From Zizania palustris (Eukaryota > Streptophyta > Magnoliopsida > Poales > Poaceae), in NCBI GenBank assembly GCA_019279435.1, contig JAAALK010000698.1, positions 124,001 through 188,000 of the forward strand: DNA of 64,000 bases. The letters run 5' to 3'. Position numbers and translations under genes: made by a program. Positions 35,460 to 46,873 of this stretch are shown here, in pieces. How positions within the stretch are numbered: the stretch's first letter is position 1; each line of letters starts with the position of its first letter. Under the pieces are notes generated by a model. That model did not search any database. It saw nothing but the letters and a program-made list of their open reading frames with translations, and was not told the origin of the DNA.

Positions 35460-36636
35460 GGGGGAGCAGATTTAGATGGATGTGCATTTGCTAATTGTGG
35501 GTTGACATTGCATTTACATCTTTTGCATTTATATGCCTGATTATAATCCATGACATCATGATAGCTCAACTCTTTTTAATTTATCTGAAACATTCATGTG
35601 CATGATGTTTTCTTTTCAAAATCAAATCGTGCTCACTGCTTAGTCTTGAATCTAGCATGTTTAGGCAGGACTGCTTTAGCTATCTTTTATCTGCTTGATA
35701 GCAAGACACCTTTTCTTTGGATGCTAAAAATTGCAACTTGAAAACTGTTCTACATTTTCATGGATATTCATAAAGTACCAAACAATTGGTTCACTTAGTT
35801 AAAATCAAAATTCCATGATTTGCATGCTTTAAGTTAAAAGATCCAGGTGGGTTTGTTTGTCGCACTACCCTATTCTAGACCGCTTACCATTGCACATTGG
35901 TCTGAACTGGAATAGTGTAGTGTATGCCAAAATCATTGCTTTAAGCTTCTAATGGCTTTCATGCCTAGGCTTGGCCGGATTGGAAAGTATAAGGTGGATA
36001 AACAAATAACCCCTGGCACTAAGAAAAGAACAGCAAACTTAATTGATCATCAAGCTTGCTTTTCATGCTCCATTTGAACTGGACTTGTCTGTCTAGAGTA
36101 GAAATTGACTAGCTTTGCGCAGTCCTTGCTTTTACTTGTCTAGTTTCCTTGACTAAGAGGTGATGCTTTTATTTCAAAAATGATCAAATCACATGCTTCA
36201 TCATGTTTTTAGAGAATATTAATTTGAGCTGAGCCCATGATCATTGGTGTTATTGTTGGCATATTTTTGCTTCATATGTCTTTGCAATTCTGCTCATTTC
36301 GAAGCTTTGCATATTTTACATGCTCCTTGATGCTTGGATTGCCAAAGGGGGAGAAATTTCTAAAGAGGGAGAGACTTGCTACGTTCTCTGCCGCAAGGGG
36401 GTATAATTTCCAAACGGGGAGAAAATTTGACATAAAGGGGGAGAAGATTCTCTGTTGCCAAAGGGGGACAATTAACTCAGGGGGAGTTTTTATCTTGAAA
36501 AAGGGGGACGGAAATTCTTTTGTCAAGTGACATGTTTTGGCTCGTTTCTGAGTTTTTATGGTCACTTGTGTGCTGAAATTCGTCAAATTTTCTTGGATTT
36601 AAAGTTGGTTGTCAATGCACTCATCAAGGGGGAGAT
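35460..36636 (+). other. SIRE-a 3' region with repeated purine tracts
   Basis: No env-like ORF is present. From about 36343 to 36515, at least seven G-rich purine tracts occur (CAAAGGGGGAGAAA, TAAAGAGGGAGAGA, GCAAGGGGG, AAACGGGGAGAAAA, AAAGGGGGAGAAGA, CAAAGGGGGA, AAAAAGGGGGA), then the tract next to the LTR (AAGGGGGAGA, 36626-36635). Confidence 0.85.
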
Positions 36637-38333
36637 TGAGAAACCAAGGGTTGTTTTCAGTATTTGTGATGAGTGATTGACAGGCTTTTACCCTCTGTTC
36701 GAAGGGTTACCTCCGAAGGGTGTTCGGAGGTTGTACCTCCGAAGGGTGTTCAGAGGTTGTTTCACCGAAGGGTGTTCGGTGGTTTGGTTGCTGCAGTTGT
36801 TGCAGCGGAGTGTGCTTGTCGGAGGGGTCCGACAGTACACAATGACTGGGTTTGTACCGAAGGCTTCGGTACTTTGGGCGGTACACCGGAGTGTGTGCCG
36901 GAGGTTGCTAACCCGGAGAGGTCTCCGGAGTACTGGATACACTTGTCTGCTTGTCTGTGGTGCGCAGGGACTTCGGAGGCGATGGACGAACGTAGCAGGT
37001 GAGCCTGGGTCAAGCGGGAGGCTTGATGCCAGGGGAGCGGGGAGCTCCGTCACGGTGGCTGCGAAGGGGTCCGGGTCGGTCCTCGGGTCGAGGTGCGCCA
37101 GGTAAAGGCAGAGAGTGCGGAGCGTGGCTCCGGGTGAAGGTACTCCGAGTCAAAGTCCTCGGAGGCGAGGCACTTCGAAGGTACTCCGGAAGGAGTGACT
37201 TCGGAGTTGGATGGATCAAGTCCTCTGCGGAGGCAAGGAGTTCGAGGTGTGCTCTGGCGGGAGACATTCGAAGGGTGCCCGACGAAGGTCTCAGAAGTCG
37301 AGGCGCATCGAAGGCATGGTCCAGGTGAGGCTCGTCGAGGAGTGTGCTCGGGGAGAGACACTGCGACGAAGGGATCATGGAATGCTTCGTGCGGAGGCCT
37401 TGGATGAAGGAGGGACTTCGAAGGGTGGTACTCCGAAGGTGGGGCTTCGGAGTGAGGAAGGCTTCGGAGCGAGGCTAGCTCCGGAGCAAGGTTGACTTGA
37501 GGTGCTTCGGCCTGCATGGCTTTGGTACACGGATTGACGGAGTTCGAGCTGAGCGAAGCTGCGAAGCCGTGGTGGTCCACTCCGGAGGTGTTGGTGCGAA
37601 GGCCCAAGGGCTTTGACGGCTTCGGCTCAAAACCGTCACTGTATCGAAGGCTGACTTCGGTGAAGCGAAGGCCTTCTGGGTCAAGGCTTCTCACCGAAGC
37701 TACCGCACCCCTCGCCTGCGAAGGGGGGCTTCGGAAAGGTCAAAGGCTGCAAGTCTGACAGTGTCTGCTCTGCAAAAAGCTGGCGCTGTCCCCTCTACAA
37801 AGGCTGACAGAGAAGCCTCCAATAAAGTTGACTACCTTTTGTACCCCTCAGTTCTGTAGAGACAAAACCAATGTAAACCCTAGGGGTAAAGTAGTCAATT
37901 CCTTTGGGTGAACTGTGGGCTATAAATATGGGGGCTCGGTAGGTAACATTTAACACTTTGAGCATTTACTGTTGAGCTCATGTAGCCACACACTTCGTTG
38001 TATTCATCCAGAGTTCAATTTTATCGTGTTCCTTGTTCAAGCGGCGAAGCCCTGCTTCTGTGTGCTTTTTGCTTGAGCTTGCTTTACATACCTCGCTAGT
38101 TGTAGTGCGCCGAAGCCTGTCTAGGCGAAGGGTTTCTTTGTGCGAAGTGTGTTTTTCAGTGCGCTTTCTCTCTGTGTAACTTGAGGCTAGACCTCACTGC
38201 TTACTAGCGAAGCCCTGATCGAAGCCCGTTTTGCTTCTTGTGTCGAAGCCCCTAGCGAAGTCATTTAGTGTGCGTTTAGACCTTGTGTATGAAGCCCAGC
38301 ACCAGTTGCTGCTCCAAGTACTTGGTCGAAGTC
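36637..38333 (+). repeat. SIRE-a 3' LTR, cut short
   Basis: Matches LTR1 from base 1 to base 1697 without net length change, then stops where LTR3 begins. The missing 3' end is about 320 bp. Its hairpin array is at 36709-36928 and its TATA box at about 37920-37928. Confidence 0.92.
36709..36928. repeat. Hairpin array in SIRE-a 3' LTR
   Basis: Same series as at 27821-28040. The second hairpin has one mismatch (TTCAGAGGT arm). The GTACCGAAG / CTTCGGTAC palindrome is perfect here, unlike in LTR1. Confidence 0.88.
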
Positions 38334-40345
38334 TGAGAAACCAAGGGTGGTTTCGGTGTTGTGATGAGTGATTGACTGGATTTTACCCTCTATTCGAAGG
38401 GTACCTCCGAAGGGGCTTCGGAGGTGGTACCTCCGAAGGGGCTTCGGAGGTGGTATCTCCGAAGGGTGTTCGGAGATGTTTGCTTGCTGCAGCTGCGCAG
38501 CGGAGTGTGACTGTCGGAGGGGTCCGGCAGTACACGATGACTAGGTTCGTACCGATGGCTTCGGTACTTTGGGCGGTACACCGGAGTGTGTGCCGGAGGT
38601 TGATAACCCGGAGAGGTCTCCGGAGTACTGGATACACTTGTCTGCTTGTCTGTGGTGCGCAGGGACTTCGGAGGCGACGGACAGGGTTCGAGTCAGGTGA
38701 ACCTGGGTCAGGCGGGAGGCTTGATGCCAGGGGAGCGGGGAGCTCCGTCACGGTTGCTGCGAAGGGGGTCCGGGTCGGTCCTCGGGTCGAGGCGTGCCAG
38801 GTGAAGGCAGAAAGTGCGGAGCGTGGCTCCGGCTGAAGGTACTCCGAGACAAAGTCCTCGGAGGTGAGGCACTTCGAAGGTACTCCGAATGGAGTGACTT
38901 CGGAGTTAGTGGAACAAGTCCTCTACGGAGGCAAGGGTTCGAAGTGTGCTCCGGAGGGAGACACTCGAAGGTACCCGACGAAGGTCTCAGAAGTCGAGGT
39001 GCATCGAAGGCATGGTCCGGGTGAGGCTCGTCGAGGAGTGTGCTCGGGGAGAGGCACTGCGACGGAGTGCTCATGGAATGCTTCATGCGAAGGCCTTGGT
39101 CGAAGGAGGGACTTCGAAGGGTGGAACTCCGAAGGTGGGGGTTCGAAGGGATGATGACTTCGGAGCAAGGCTATCTCCGGAGCAAGGTTGACTTGAGGTG
39201 CTTCGGCCATGCATGGCTTCGGTACACGAACGGACGGTGTTCGAGCTGGAGTAGCTGCGAAGCCGTGGTGATCCACTCCGGAGGTGGTGGTGCGAAGGCC
39301 CAAGGGCTTTGATGGCTTCGGCTTAAAACCGTCACTGTATCGAAGGACTTCTTCGGCGGAGCGAAGGTCAACTGGCTGCAGGCTTCTCGCCGAAGCTACC
39401 GCACCCTCCGGTGCGAAGGGAGGTTCCAGAAGTCAACACTGTAAAGGCTGACACTGTCTGTTCTGAAAAAGGCTGACACTGTCCCCTCTGCAGCTGACAG
39501 AGAAGCCTCCAGAATAAAGGTGGACTACCTTTTGTACCCCTTAGTTCTGTAGAGACAAATCCATTGTAAACCCTAGGGGTAAAGTAGTCACTTCCTTAGG
39601 ATGAAGCCGTGGGCTATAAATATGGGGGCTCGGTAGGTAACATTTAACACTTTGAGCATTTACTGTTGAGCTCCTGTACACAGACCTCGCTGGTTTTCAT
39701 CCAGAGTTCAATATATTTTGTGTTCCTTGTTCAAGCGGCGAAGCCCTGCTTCCTTGTGCTTTTGCTTGAGCTCGCGTTGCATACCTCGCTAGTTTTTAGT
39801 TCACCGAAGCCTGTCTTGGCGAAGGGTGTTTTTCTCGCGAAGTGTGTTTTTCAGTGTGCTGTCGCTCTGTGTAACACGAGGCAAGACCTCGCTGCTTACT
39901 AGCGAAGCCCTGGTCATATCCCGTTTTGCTTCCTGTGTCGAAGCCCTTAGCGTAGTCCGTTTTGTGTGCGTGTAGACCTTCGCGTACGAAGCCCAGCACC
40001 AGTTGCTGTCGCTTAGTACTTGGTCGAAGTCCTCAGAGGGCTGTCCACTCTTGCGAAGGGTGAAGTGCGAAGCCTGCTCGTTGCACCTCGTGTGCGGAGC
40101 CCGCACTGACTAAGCAGAGTAGAATTTCGAAGGGTGTGAGTGGAGCGAAGTCTTCTTGGGTTCGAACTTTTGCTCCTGCGAAGCCTGTGTTCGGAGCTGT
40201 CGAAGCACCTCCGAACCAGACCTTCGAAGGTAGTGTTCGAAGCCTGTTCCGCAGAAGACAGAACAGAACCGAAGGCTAAGTTTTTAGCCCGAAATTTTAA
40301 AAGCTCCCATTCACCCCCCCTCTGGTCGCCGTTTCCGGTCCAACA
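38334..40345 (+). repeat. 5' LTR of second SIRE-a element
   Basis: 2012 bp, TGAGAAACCAAGGG to TCCAACA, inserted in LTR2 after GAAGTC. It is clearly more diverged from LTR1 and LTR2 than they are from each other. Its TATA box is at about 39614-39622. Confidence 0.93.
38403..38640. repeat. Hairpin array in second SIRE-a LTR
   Basis: Hairpins at 38403-38425 and 38429-38451 (ACCTCCGAA, loop GGGGC, TTCGGAGGT) and 38455-38477 (ATCTCCGAA, loop GGGTG, TTCGGAGAT), then the TGTCGGA/TCCGGCA and CCGGAGA/TCTCCGG pairs. Both arms changed together in the third hairpin relative to the other copies. Confidence 0.9.
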
Positions 40346-40347
40346 AT

Positions 40348-40359
40348 TGGTATCAGAGC
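40348..40359 (+). other. Primer-binding site of second SIRE-a element
   Basis: TGGTATCAGAGC two bases after LTR3, as in the first SIRE-a element. Confidence 0.9.
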
Positions 40360-40410
40360 TTGGTTAAGATCACCAGTTGACCTTAACCGGTTTTGTGATC
40401 TTTAGGCGAC

Positions 40411-41477
40411 ATGGATAGAGGCAGTAAAATTCCTCTGTTCGATGGGAAAGATTTTGCATACTGGAAGGTGCGCATGGAGGCTTACTTGTTAAGCCAAGGA
40501 AATGCAATTTGGGAGATTGTGGACTCACAATACTCCATCCCTGATACCCGCACCACTCAAACTGAAAAAGATCAGTACAATGCCAACTCGAAGGCAAGGA
40601 ACATATTGTTCATTGGTTTGAGTCGGAGTGAGTTTGATAGGGTGCAGCACCTTAGGACTGCTAGGGAAATTTGGACAACGCTCACTGTCTTTCATGAGGG
40701 CACTACTCAGATTAAGGCCAGGCGCCAAAGCACTTACAACCAATAGTACCAGCTGTTTGTGCAGGCACCTGGTGAATCTATAGATGCCATGTTTTCACGT
40801 TTTGATGCGATAGTGAGTAACTTGCGATCCAACGGGACGCTTGCTTACAGTGATCACGATAGGGCTATCAAGCTTCTCTATGCTCTTGATCGTAGCATAT
40901 GGGAGGTGAAGATATCCAGCATTGAGGAGTCCACGGGCTATGACACCTTGACCTGTGATGAACTCTTTAGCAAGCTGAAGTCCACAGAGATTGCCAAGGC
41001 ATCTCTTGCTGTGCACAGAAGCTCTTTGCCACAGCCATTGGCATTGGTTTCTAGCACTAGCCGTGGCACCACTGCAGAACCAAGCACATCAGGCACTTGT
41101 GTTCTTGCAGATGGTTTTGCTTTGTCCTCCCTGGTCTCCGTCACAAAGGAGCAGGTGGATACTCTAGCTGATGATGAGCTTGCTCTCATTGCCCGGAGGT
41201 TCACCCGCTTTCATCATGAGAGACGGGATCAGAGGAGAAGTGGTTTTAGTGGCTGCTATGAATGTGGCGACACCTCTCACATTAAGGCCAATTGCCCCAA
41301 GGTCAAAAAGAGAGATGAGAGTGAGCGCCCCAAATTCCACAAAAAGGAGAGGAAGCCTTTTGTGAAGGGCAAGCGCGGCAAGATGGCTAAGAAAGTAGCC
41401 AAGGCCGCTTCCAGAGCCTTTGTTGCTGCTCTCAGCGACATCGACACTTCCTCGCGATGAGCTTGACTCATCTGAGG
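40411..41477 (+). pseudogene. gag: Second SIRE-a gag, truncated
   Basis: The ATG at 40411 opens the same Gag as at 29831. A nonsense TAG at 40744-40746 replaces CAG of the first copy, after which the same frame stays open to 41457. The CCHC knuckle CYECGDTSHIKANC is intact, which shows that the first copy has lost a base there. Near 41452 about 115 bp are missing relative to the first copy (CTTCCTC joins GCGATGAGC), and homology stops at about 41477, where minus-strand element C begins. Everything from late Gag onward is absent. Confidence 0.88.
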
Positions 41478-42590
41478 TAAACCTATCATGACGGCGACAG
41501 CGATGACCTCGGCGCGCAGTAGCCTTCGATATCCGGAGGGGTCCGACCTAAAGGGTGCACTTGTCCGAAGTCACTGGCTTTGGCAGTGAGACCAAGCATT
41601 GTCTTCTCCCATACAGAAAATTTTCCTATCCTGACTTGGTAAGCAGATGCTTGCTGAGCCAAATCATTTGCAATCAAATTGGCCTCTCTTGACACATTAG
41701 AAATTTCGAAGTCATGAAAAGTAGCAACTATGTCCAGGCACTTATCCAAGTAGTTGTTCAGCAAGCCATTAAAACACTGAGCACTCTTAGCCACTTGTTG
41801 TACTACTAACAGGGAATCACCATACGCTTGGACATGTTTAACACCCATGGAATCTAACAATTCGAGCCCAAGCAGTAAAGCCTCATATTTAGCTTGGTTA
41901 TTAGTAGAACTCTAATGAGCCGAGGTCTCAAAGTGCATTCCGCTAGGTGATATGAGAACCACTCCAATACCTCGGCCATTTTTGCAAGTTGAACCATCAA
42001 AGTAAAGTTTCCACGGTATTACCTCAATCAAAGCAACATTTTCGCTCCAACTGATGTCTATGTGGTGATCAACTATAAAGTTGGCTACGATCTGGCCTTT
42101 CATAGCTCTTAGGGGTTCATAAGCCAAATCGTATTCAATCAAAGTGTAAGCCCACTTTCCGATTATTCCACTTAGAATCGGCTTTTGCAACATGTGTTTT
42201 ATAACATCGGTTTGGCAAACGACAACACATGTAGTAGGGAGAAGATAATGGCGCAATTTGGTACATGTGTAGTAAAGTGATAAACACAAACACTCCACAA
42301 ACGCGTACCTGGTCTCGGCATCCAGCAGGCAGCGGCTATAGAATGTGATGATGTACTCTTTTCCTTCCACCTCCTGGGTTAGCACGGCCCCAATCACGCT
42401 AACTTCAGCGGCGATGTACAGCCAAAACGGAATTCCGGCTTTTGGTCCTCTCACCCCGGGCAGTGATGACAAGCACTCCTTTATTTTCTCAAAGGCACTT
42501 TGCTGGCTTGCCCTCCAAGTGAACTCGGCCTCATTCTTTAGCCAGAGTATGGGGACAAAGGCATCAATCTTGCCAGACAAGTTGGATATA
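41478..42590 (-). pseudogene. pol: Element C RNase H domains, cut at left
   Basis: On the minus strand 41912-42643 reads the end of RT thumb and RT-linked RNase H (LLGKMNYLCRFISNLSGKI, VLTQEVEGKEY, LLDAETRYAFVE) and the start of an archaeal-type RNase H (LYFDGSTCKNGRGIGVVLIS). 41486-41860 continues it (VKHVQAYGDSLLVVQQVAK, SREANLIANDLAQQA). A stop near 41911 separates the two. The sequence ends abruptly at about 41480-41560; integrase and 3' LTR are missing. Confidence 0.85.
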
Positions 42591-43400
42591 AAGCGACACA
42601 AATAATTCATCTTGCCTAGCAACTTCTGCACATCTTTTTGCATGTCGGCGCCGTAACGTTTCTAATCTTTTCAAGCCTCTTAGGATCAATCTCTATGCCT
42701 CTCTCATGAATCATGAAACCTAAGAACTTTCCCACCGACACGCCAAAGGCACATTTGAGTGGGTTCATTTTCAAGCCATACTGTCGCATCTTATCAAAAG
42801 CAAATTTCAAATCGGCTAAATAGTTTCCCATAGCATCCGATTTGACTACAACATCATCAATGTAAACTTCTAACATAACTCCTAGCAAGTCATGAAAGAT
42901 TAAGTTCATAGCACGCTGATATGTGGAACCAGCATTTTCAAACCAAAACTCATAACAACCCACTTGAATAAACCGACAAAACCAGGGCATCAAAAGGCAG
43001 TCTTGTAGACGTCCTCTTCGGCCATAAAGATTTGATTATAACCAGCATTGCCATCAACAAAACTTAGTACCTTGTGTCCTGAAGCATCATTGATTAGCAT
43101 GTCGGCTATCGGCATTGGATACTCGTCCTTCGGAGTGGCTCTGTTCAAATCTCTGAATCAATACATACCTGTATCTTGCCACTCCCTTTCTTTTCTACAA
43201 GCAAAATGTTAGCAACCCATTCTGCGTACCTGCATGGCCTAATAAACCCAGCGTTGAGCAGCCACTCTACTTCCTCTTTAACTCGGTCATAGACGACCGA
43301 GTTAAAGCGACGAGGAGGCTGTTTATATGGCCTAAATCTGGGCTTGATAGGTAGCCGATGCTCCACGAGCTCGCGGCTTAGTCCCGGCATCTGCTATACT
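42591..43400 (-). pseudogene. pol: Element C reverse transcriptase, frameshifted
   Basis: 43145-43390 (minus) reads the RT start (FRPYKQPPRRFNSVVYDRVKEE, GFIRPCRYAEWVANI). 42616-42993 reads FENAGSTYQRAMN and the catalytic YIDDVVVKSDA with NPLKCAFGVSVGKFLGF. The part between holds the GNAGYNQIF block in another frame. It is homologous to D (15795-16260) and E (19757-20330). Confidence 0.87.
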
Positions 43401-44420
43401 CCCATGTGAAACAATCGACATACGACCAAAGCAACTTTATTACTTCGGCCTTTTCATCAGGCTTTAAATGTTGCTTTACAAAAGTCAGCCTCGAGATGCT
43501 ACCATAACCTATGTAAACTTCTTCTAAGGGATCGGCCGACGCAAAACCTTGTCCTAATTTCTCTACCTTCGCAAAAGTCCTCGATGGCCTCGGTAATACC
43601 GTCTTTATTAGACCGATACTACTCTACACGAGACTTTAGTCAATCCAGATTCCTCTTGCTAGACATGACTACTAAAACAAAAACAGATGTGCTACACTAG
43701 CCGGCTTTACAGACATGGTACAAAATGTCCTCCGGATACGCTAACAAATCGTAATCCGAAAGATCTCTACCTGACAGACACTCTACTTTGTTGTGAACGG
43801 CGTCAACTAATACAACGGCCAACGCCACTTGGGCTGAAGTATCTGTGGAATTGACCTCAATTTCATCGTCGTCCCACTGAATTAGGCAATGGTGCAGAGT
43901 AGAAGGAATGCAGCAATTCACGTGAATCCAGTCGTGCCCAAGCAGCACGTTGTAGTTACCTTGTACATCGACGATGAAAAATGCTATTGGCAATGTCTTG
44001 TTGCCCACTGTCACTCCATGGAGAGCACGCCCTTGGCCTCGGAACTCTTGTCGTTGAAGCCGTTGAGCATCAAGTTGGTCTTCTTAGATCGTCCTCGTCC
44101 CTGCCAAGTTTCTTCAATAACGAGTAAGGCATCAAGTTAACAGTGGTGCCACCGTCGACAAGCATCCGGGAAATCGGCTTTCCGTCAATGTGACCTCTGA
44201 TGTAGAGAGGCTTCAGGTGGCGAGCCGAGTCATCAGGCTTCTCATAAATAGCGTTGCGCGGGCTGAGATTCAATTGAGCTACCTCGGCCTCATCATGTGG
44301 TAGGGGAGAACTCGGCGGGCAGCGTGGCGACGTTGATGCCCATCGCCTGGGGTGCAGGCCCTTCGGAGACGGGCGAGTAGTCGTCGTCGAGCATGTCGTC
44401 GTCATCGTCGCTCGGACTAG
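43401..44420 (-). pseudogene. pol: Element C protease region
   Basis: 44070-44405 (minus) reads GKPISRMLVDGGTTVNLMPYSLL, a retropepsin-like core with DGG in place of DTG. 43697-44014 reads YNVLLGHDWIHVNCCIPSTLH, the flap and linker typical of these elements. Below 43690 there is non-coding or decayed linker to RT. Confidence 0.82.
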
Positions 44421-45059
44421 GAGCCGGGTTGGTCATCTCAACCGGCTTCATCCTCCATACTTGCTTTGGTGGTTGGCCGAGGATGGATTTCTTCAAAGAT
44501 AGCGTCGCGCTCGTCCTCGGCTTTCTTCTCGTGCATCCTCCTGTGCCCGTAGTCATTGCAGACATCTCTTTTTTGATTTGGACATGCCTGGAGGTGCCCA
44601 AGATGGTTTGTGGCTTGGTGCTAGGTGCTATGCCTAGTTCCTGTAAACTCTGGCGAAGTGTTACTACCACCTCAGCCTGCGCACTCTGTATTCGGAGGGT
44701 CCTTCGCTGCGGACACCGACAATCGGACCGGCCTTGTTCGGTGGATCAAACCAGGCTTCGGCGCGGGCTTCGACCGAAGCAAGGGGCTTACCTCCATCAG
44801 GACTTCGGTGATAAGGCCTTCGGGATTGGGACTTCCTGAGACCCGACTCTAACTGTGATAGCTTCGGAATCCCTATCTTTAGCCTCCTCACACCTGTATC
44901 CTTTGACTTCGCTCTGCGCCGGGCTGATTCGGAGGTACCACGGATCGCCTGTGGGACGATGCCTCCCTCGCTGTGTCTATTTATCCCTGCCATCCATAAT
45001 ACTCCGAAGGAAAACAAGGCATAGTGTTAGGTTGCAGAGGGTACTCTGGCTGTGATAAT

Positions 45060-45470
45060 ACAGAGCCACGGAGTTCCCGCCTAGTGTACGGTGGAGGCAT
45101 CGGTGGCTCTAGTGGGCTTGCCCACTGTGAGCCGAACCCGTTACCCAAGGGGGGTTTGGCAGAGTTGACGGTGTCTCAGACCATATCAGTGAGGGTCCTG
45201 TCAGGCCGGGGTACGTTCGTCCAGTGTGGGCCGAAGCCTCCTATCAGAGGGTTCATCCAGAGTGGTGCGGGGTTCGGCCATTGGGGGTCGAATTCGCTCC
45301 GCATGGGGTTCGACCACTAGGGTCTGAAGCTACTGTGCGGGGGGGGTTTGACCATTGAGGTCCGAAGCCACCATACGGAGTGCCAGGACACTGTGGCCCG
45401 AAGTCATCACGAGGAGGTCTCAGCCACTGTGGTCCGAAGCCACCCTCCGAACACCTTGGGCCCTTCGGCT
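45060..45470 (-). repeat. Coding minisatellite in element C gag
   Basis: On the minus strand the translation repeats GGFGPQW plus a Pro-rich spacer of six to nine residues (GGFGPQWLRPPRD, DFGPQCPGTPY, GGFGPQWSNPPR and decayed further copies such as GGFGPHWTN and GFGSQWAS). Repeat period is about 39-48 bp. Confidence 0.75.
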
Positions 45471-46868
45471 GACTTAGTTTTTTAGCGCAGGGACCTGCTT
45501 CCTTGGCTTTTCTTTGATGCTTATTCAACAACATCTTGTATGTTACCTTCAGCCTCTTGTGAGCCTTATCCGAAGGGATGTTAATGTTCTGTTCCACACT
45601 CCCACCTCGGGGTTCTTTGGTATGAGTGTGCATGTGCACGGCTCTCCAATAATTACATCCTTCCCTTTAGTTGACTCGGCTGTTCTGGCCGAATCAATAC
45701 CTTCTTCTCACCGAGGACGACGGCGTTGACGGGAAAAGGATCTTTTTTCCAGCTTAATCTTTGGATTGTGGTATATTTTCAATAGTCCTTCTTCTATGGC
45801 CGATTGAACTGCCATCGAAAAACATTGCAGTCATTAGTATTATGTGAAGTGAATCATGCACTCTACAGTATGGATGCTTCTGCAACTCATCGGCAGAGGA
45901 CATGAATTGACCTTTAGGCAACCTGAGAATATGGTTCTTTAAGAGAAATAAATATTTATCACACTTAGTTATATCAAATGAGTACTTGACCTCACTAGGC
46001 CAACTCTTCGTGGGATGACGGTCGTAATTCGGAGCAAGTGATAGGTTTGCTCTTAGCGTTTCAAACCCATTCAGCCGCGTACCATGTCGACCGAATCCTC
46101 CTCTTCTGATTCCACCTCGTCGGAGTGTTCCATGATGTGGATTCAGCCCTAGGCTTGTTAATGTTTTTAACAAACTTTTTATCCTTGGTTCGGCCTTCTT
46201 GGACCAGAGCCTGCTGTAAACTTGGCTAACTTCTAAAAGTTCTGGTGTCTAATCTTCTTTAATCTTGAAACGCAACCTTCATGTAAAGCTAGTTTCGCCA
46301 AGGTCCCTTCTGAAATGTAAGGCTGAAACAGCGGTTTCTAGTATCCCCTAAAACGTTTGATGTACTCAAAGGCGTTCTCGTTAGATTTTCTGCCTAACCG
46401 ATGTCAAGTGTGAAAGCCTAAGTTTCGTCTCACCTGTGTAAAGTAATCATGGAATTTTCGTTCTAAATCATCCACGTCTCGAACGACGTTCGATGGGAGC
46501 ACCGAAAACCAAGTGAAGTGGTGCCGGATAGTGAGAGAGAAATAGTCTACCTTTTAGGGTGTGTCTATCCCGCTAGCTTCTCCACACTATGCTAAAAATT
46601 GACTAACGTGCTCTAGTGTGGTTTTGCTACCCTTGCCATCGAACTTAGTGAATTTAGGGATTCTATAGCCGCGGGGGTAGGGTATTGTATCGAGATGGTT
46701 GGGATATGGCTTACGGTAAACCCTAACCCAACCATTAGGCACGAAGCCGGCACACTCCCCTAAATAGTGCGTGGATCCACTCCTCTAGGTTCATCCTGGG
46801 CCTGCTACCTACGCACGTCTCTCGTGCGGGGCACGACACGTGGCGGGATGTCAGCGTGTCAGCCATGG

Positions 46869-46873
46869 GCCTC
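46869..46873. other. Target-site duplication GCCTC (left side of CRM-like insertion)
   Basis: Matches 11437-11441. It precedes the LTR start TGATGAGG at 46874. Confidence 0.8.

Larger units (their letters stand above)
27749..38333 (+). mobile_element. SIRE-a: nearly complete Ty1/copia (SIRE/Maximus) element
   Basis: LTR, PBS, gag, protease, integrase, RT-RNase H, long 3' region with several purine tracts, and a second LTR follow in the copia order (integrase before RT). The second LTR is cut at 38333 by another SIRE-a LTR. LTR1 positions 1-1697 and LTR2 have the same length and differ by only a few tens of substitutions by eye, so the insertion is fairly young. It sits inside SIRE-b pol. A target duplication cannot be tested because the right end is missing. 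Confidence 0.9.
44421..46873 (-). pseudogene. gag: Element C gag, main part, decayed
   Basis: From 46873 down the minus strand continues the Gag interrupted at 11437. At about 46620-46700 it reads IPYPRGYRIPKFTKFDGKG, and around 46440-46540 a capsid-like helix region (LERKFHDYF). A knuckle-like zone near 45830-45870 is decayed. A repetitive Gly/Phe/Pro-rich segment follows at 45060-45470, then the link to protease. Stops and frame changes are frequent. The right border is the GCCTC duplication next to the CRM-like LTR. Confidence 0.7.

Noticed and set aside
35460..36636. Env-like ORF after SIRE-a pol
   Set aside because: Some SIRE elements have one, but no frame of useful length without stops is present here.
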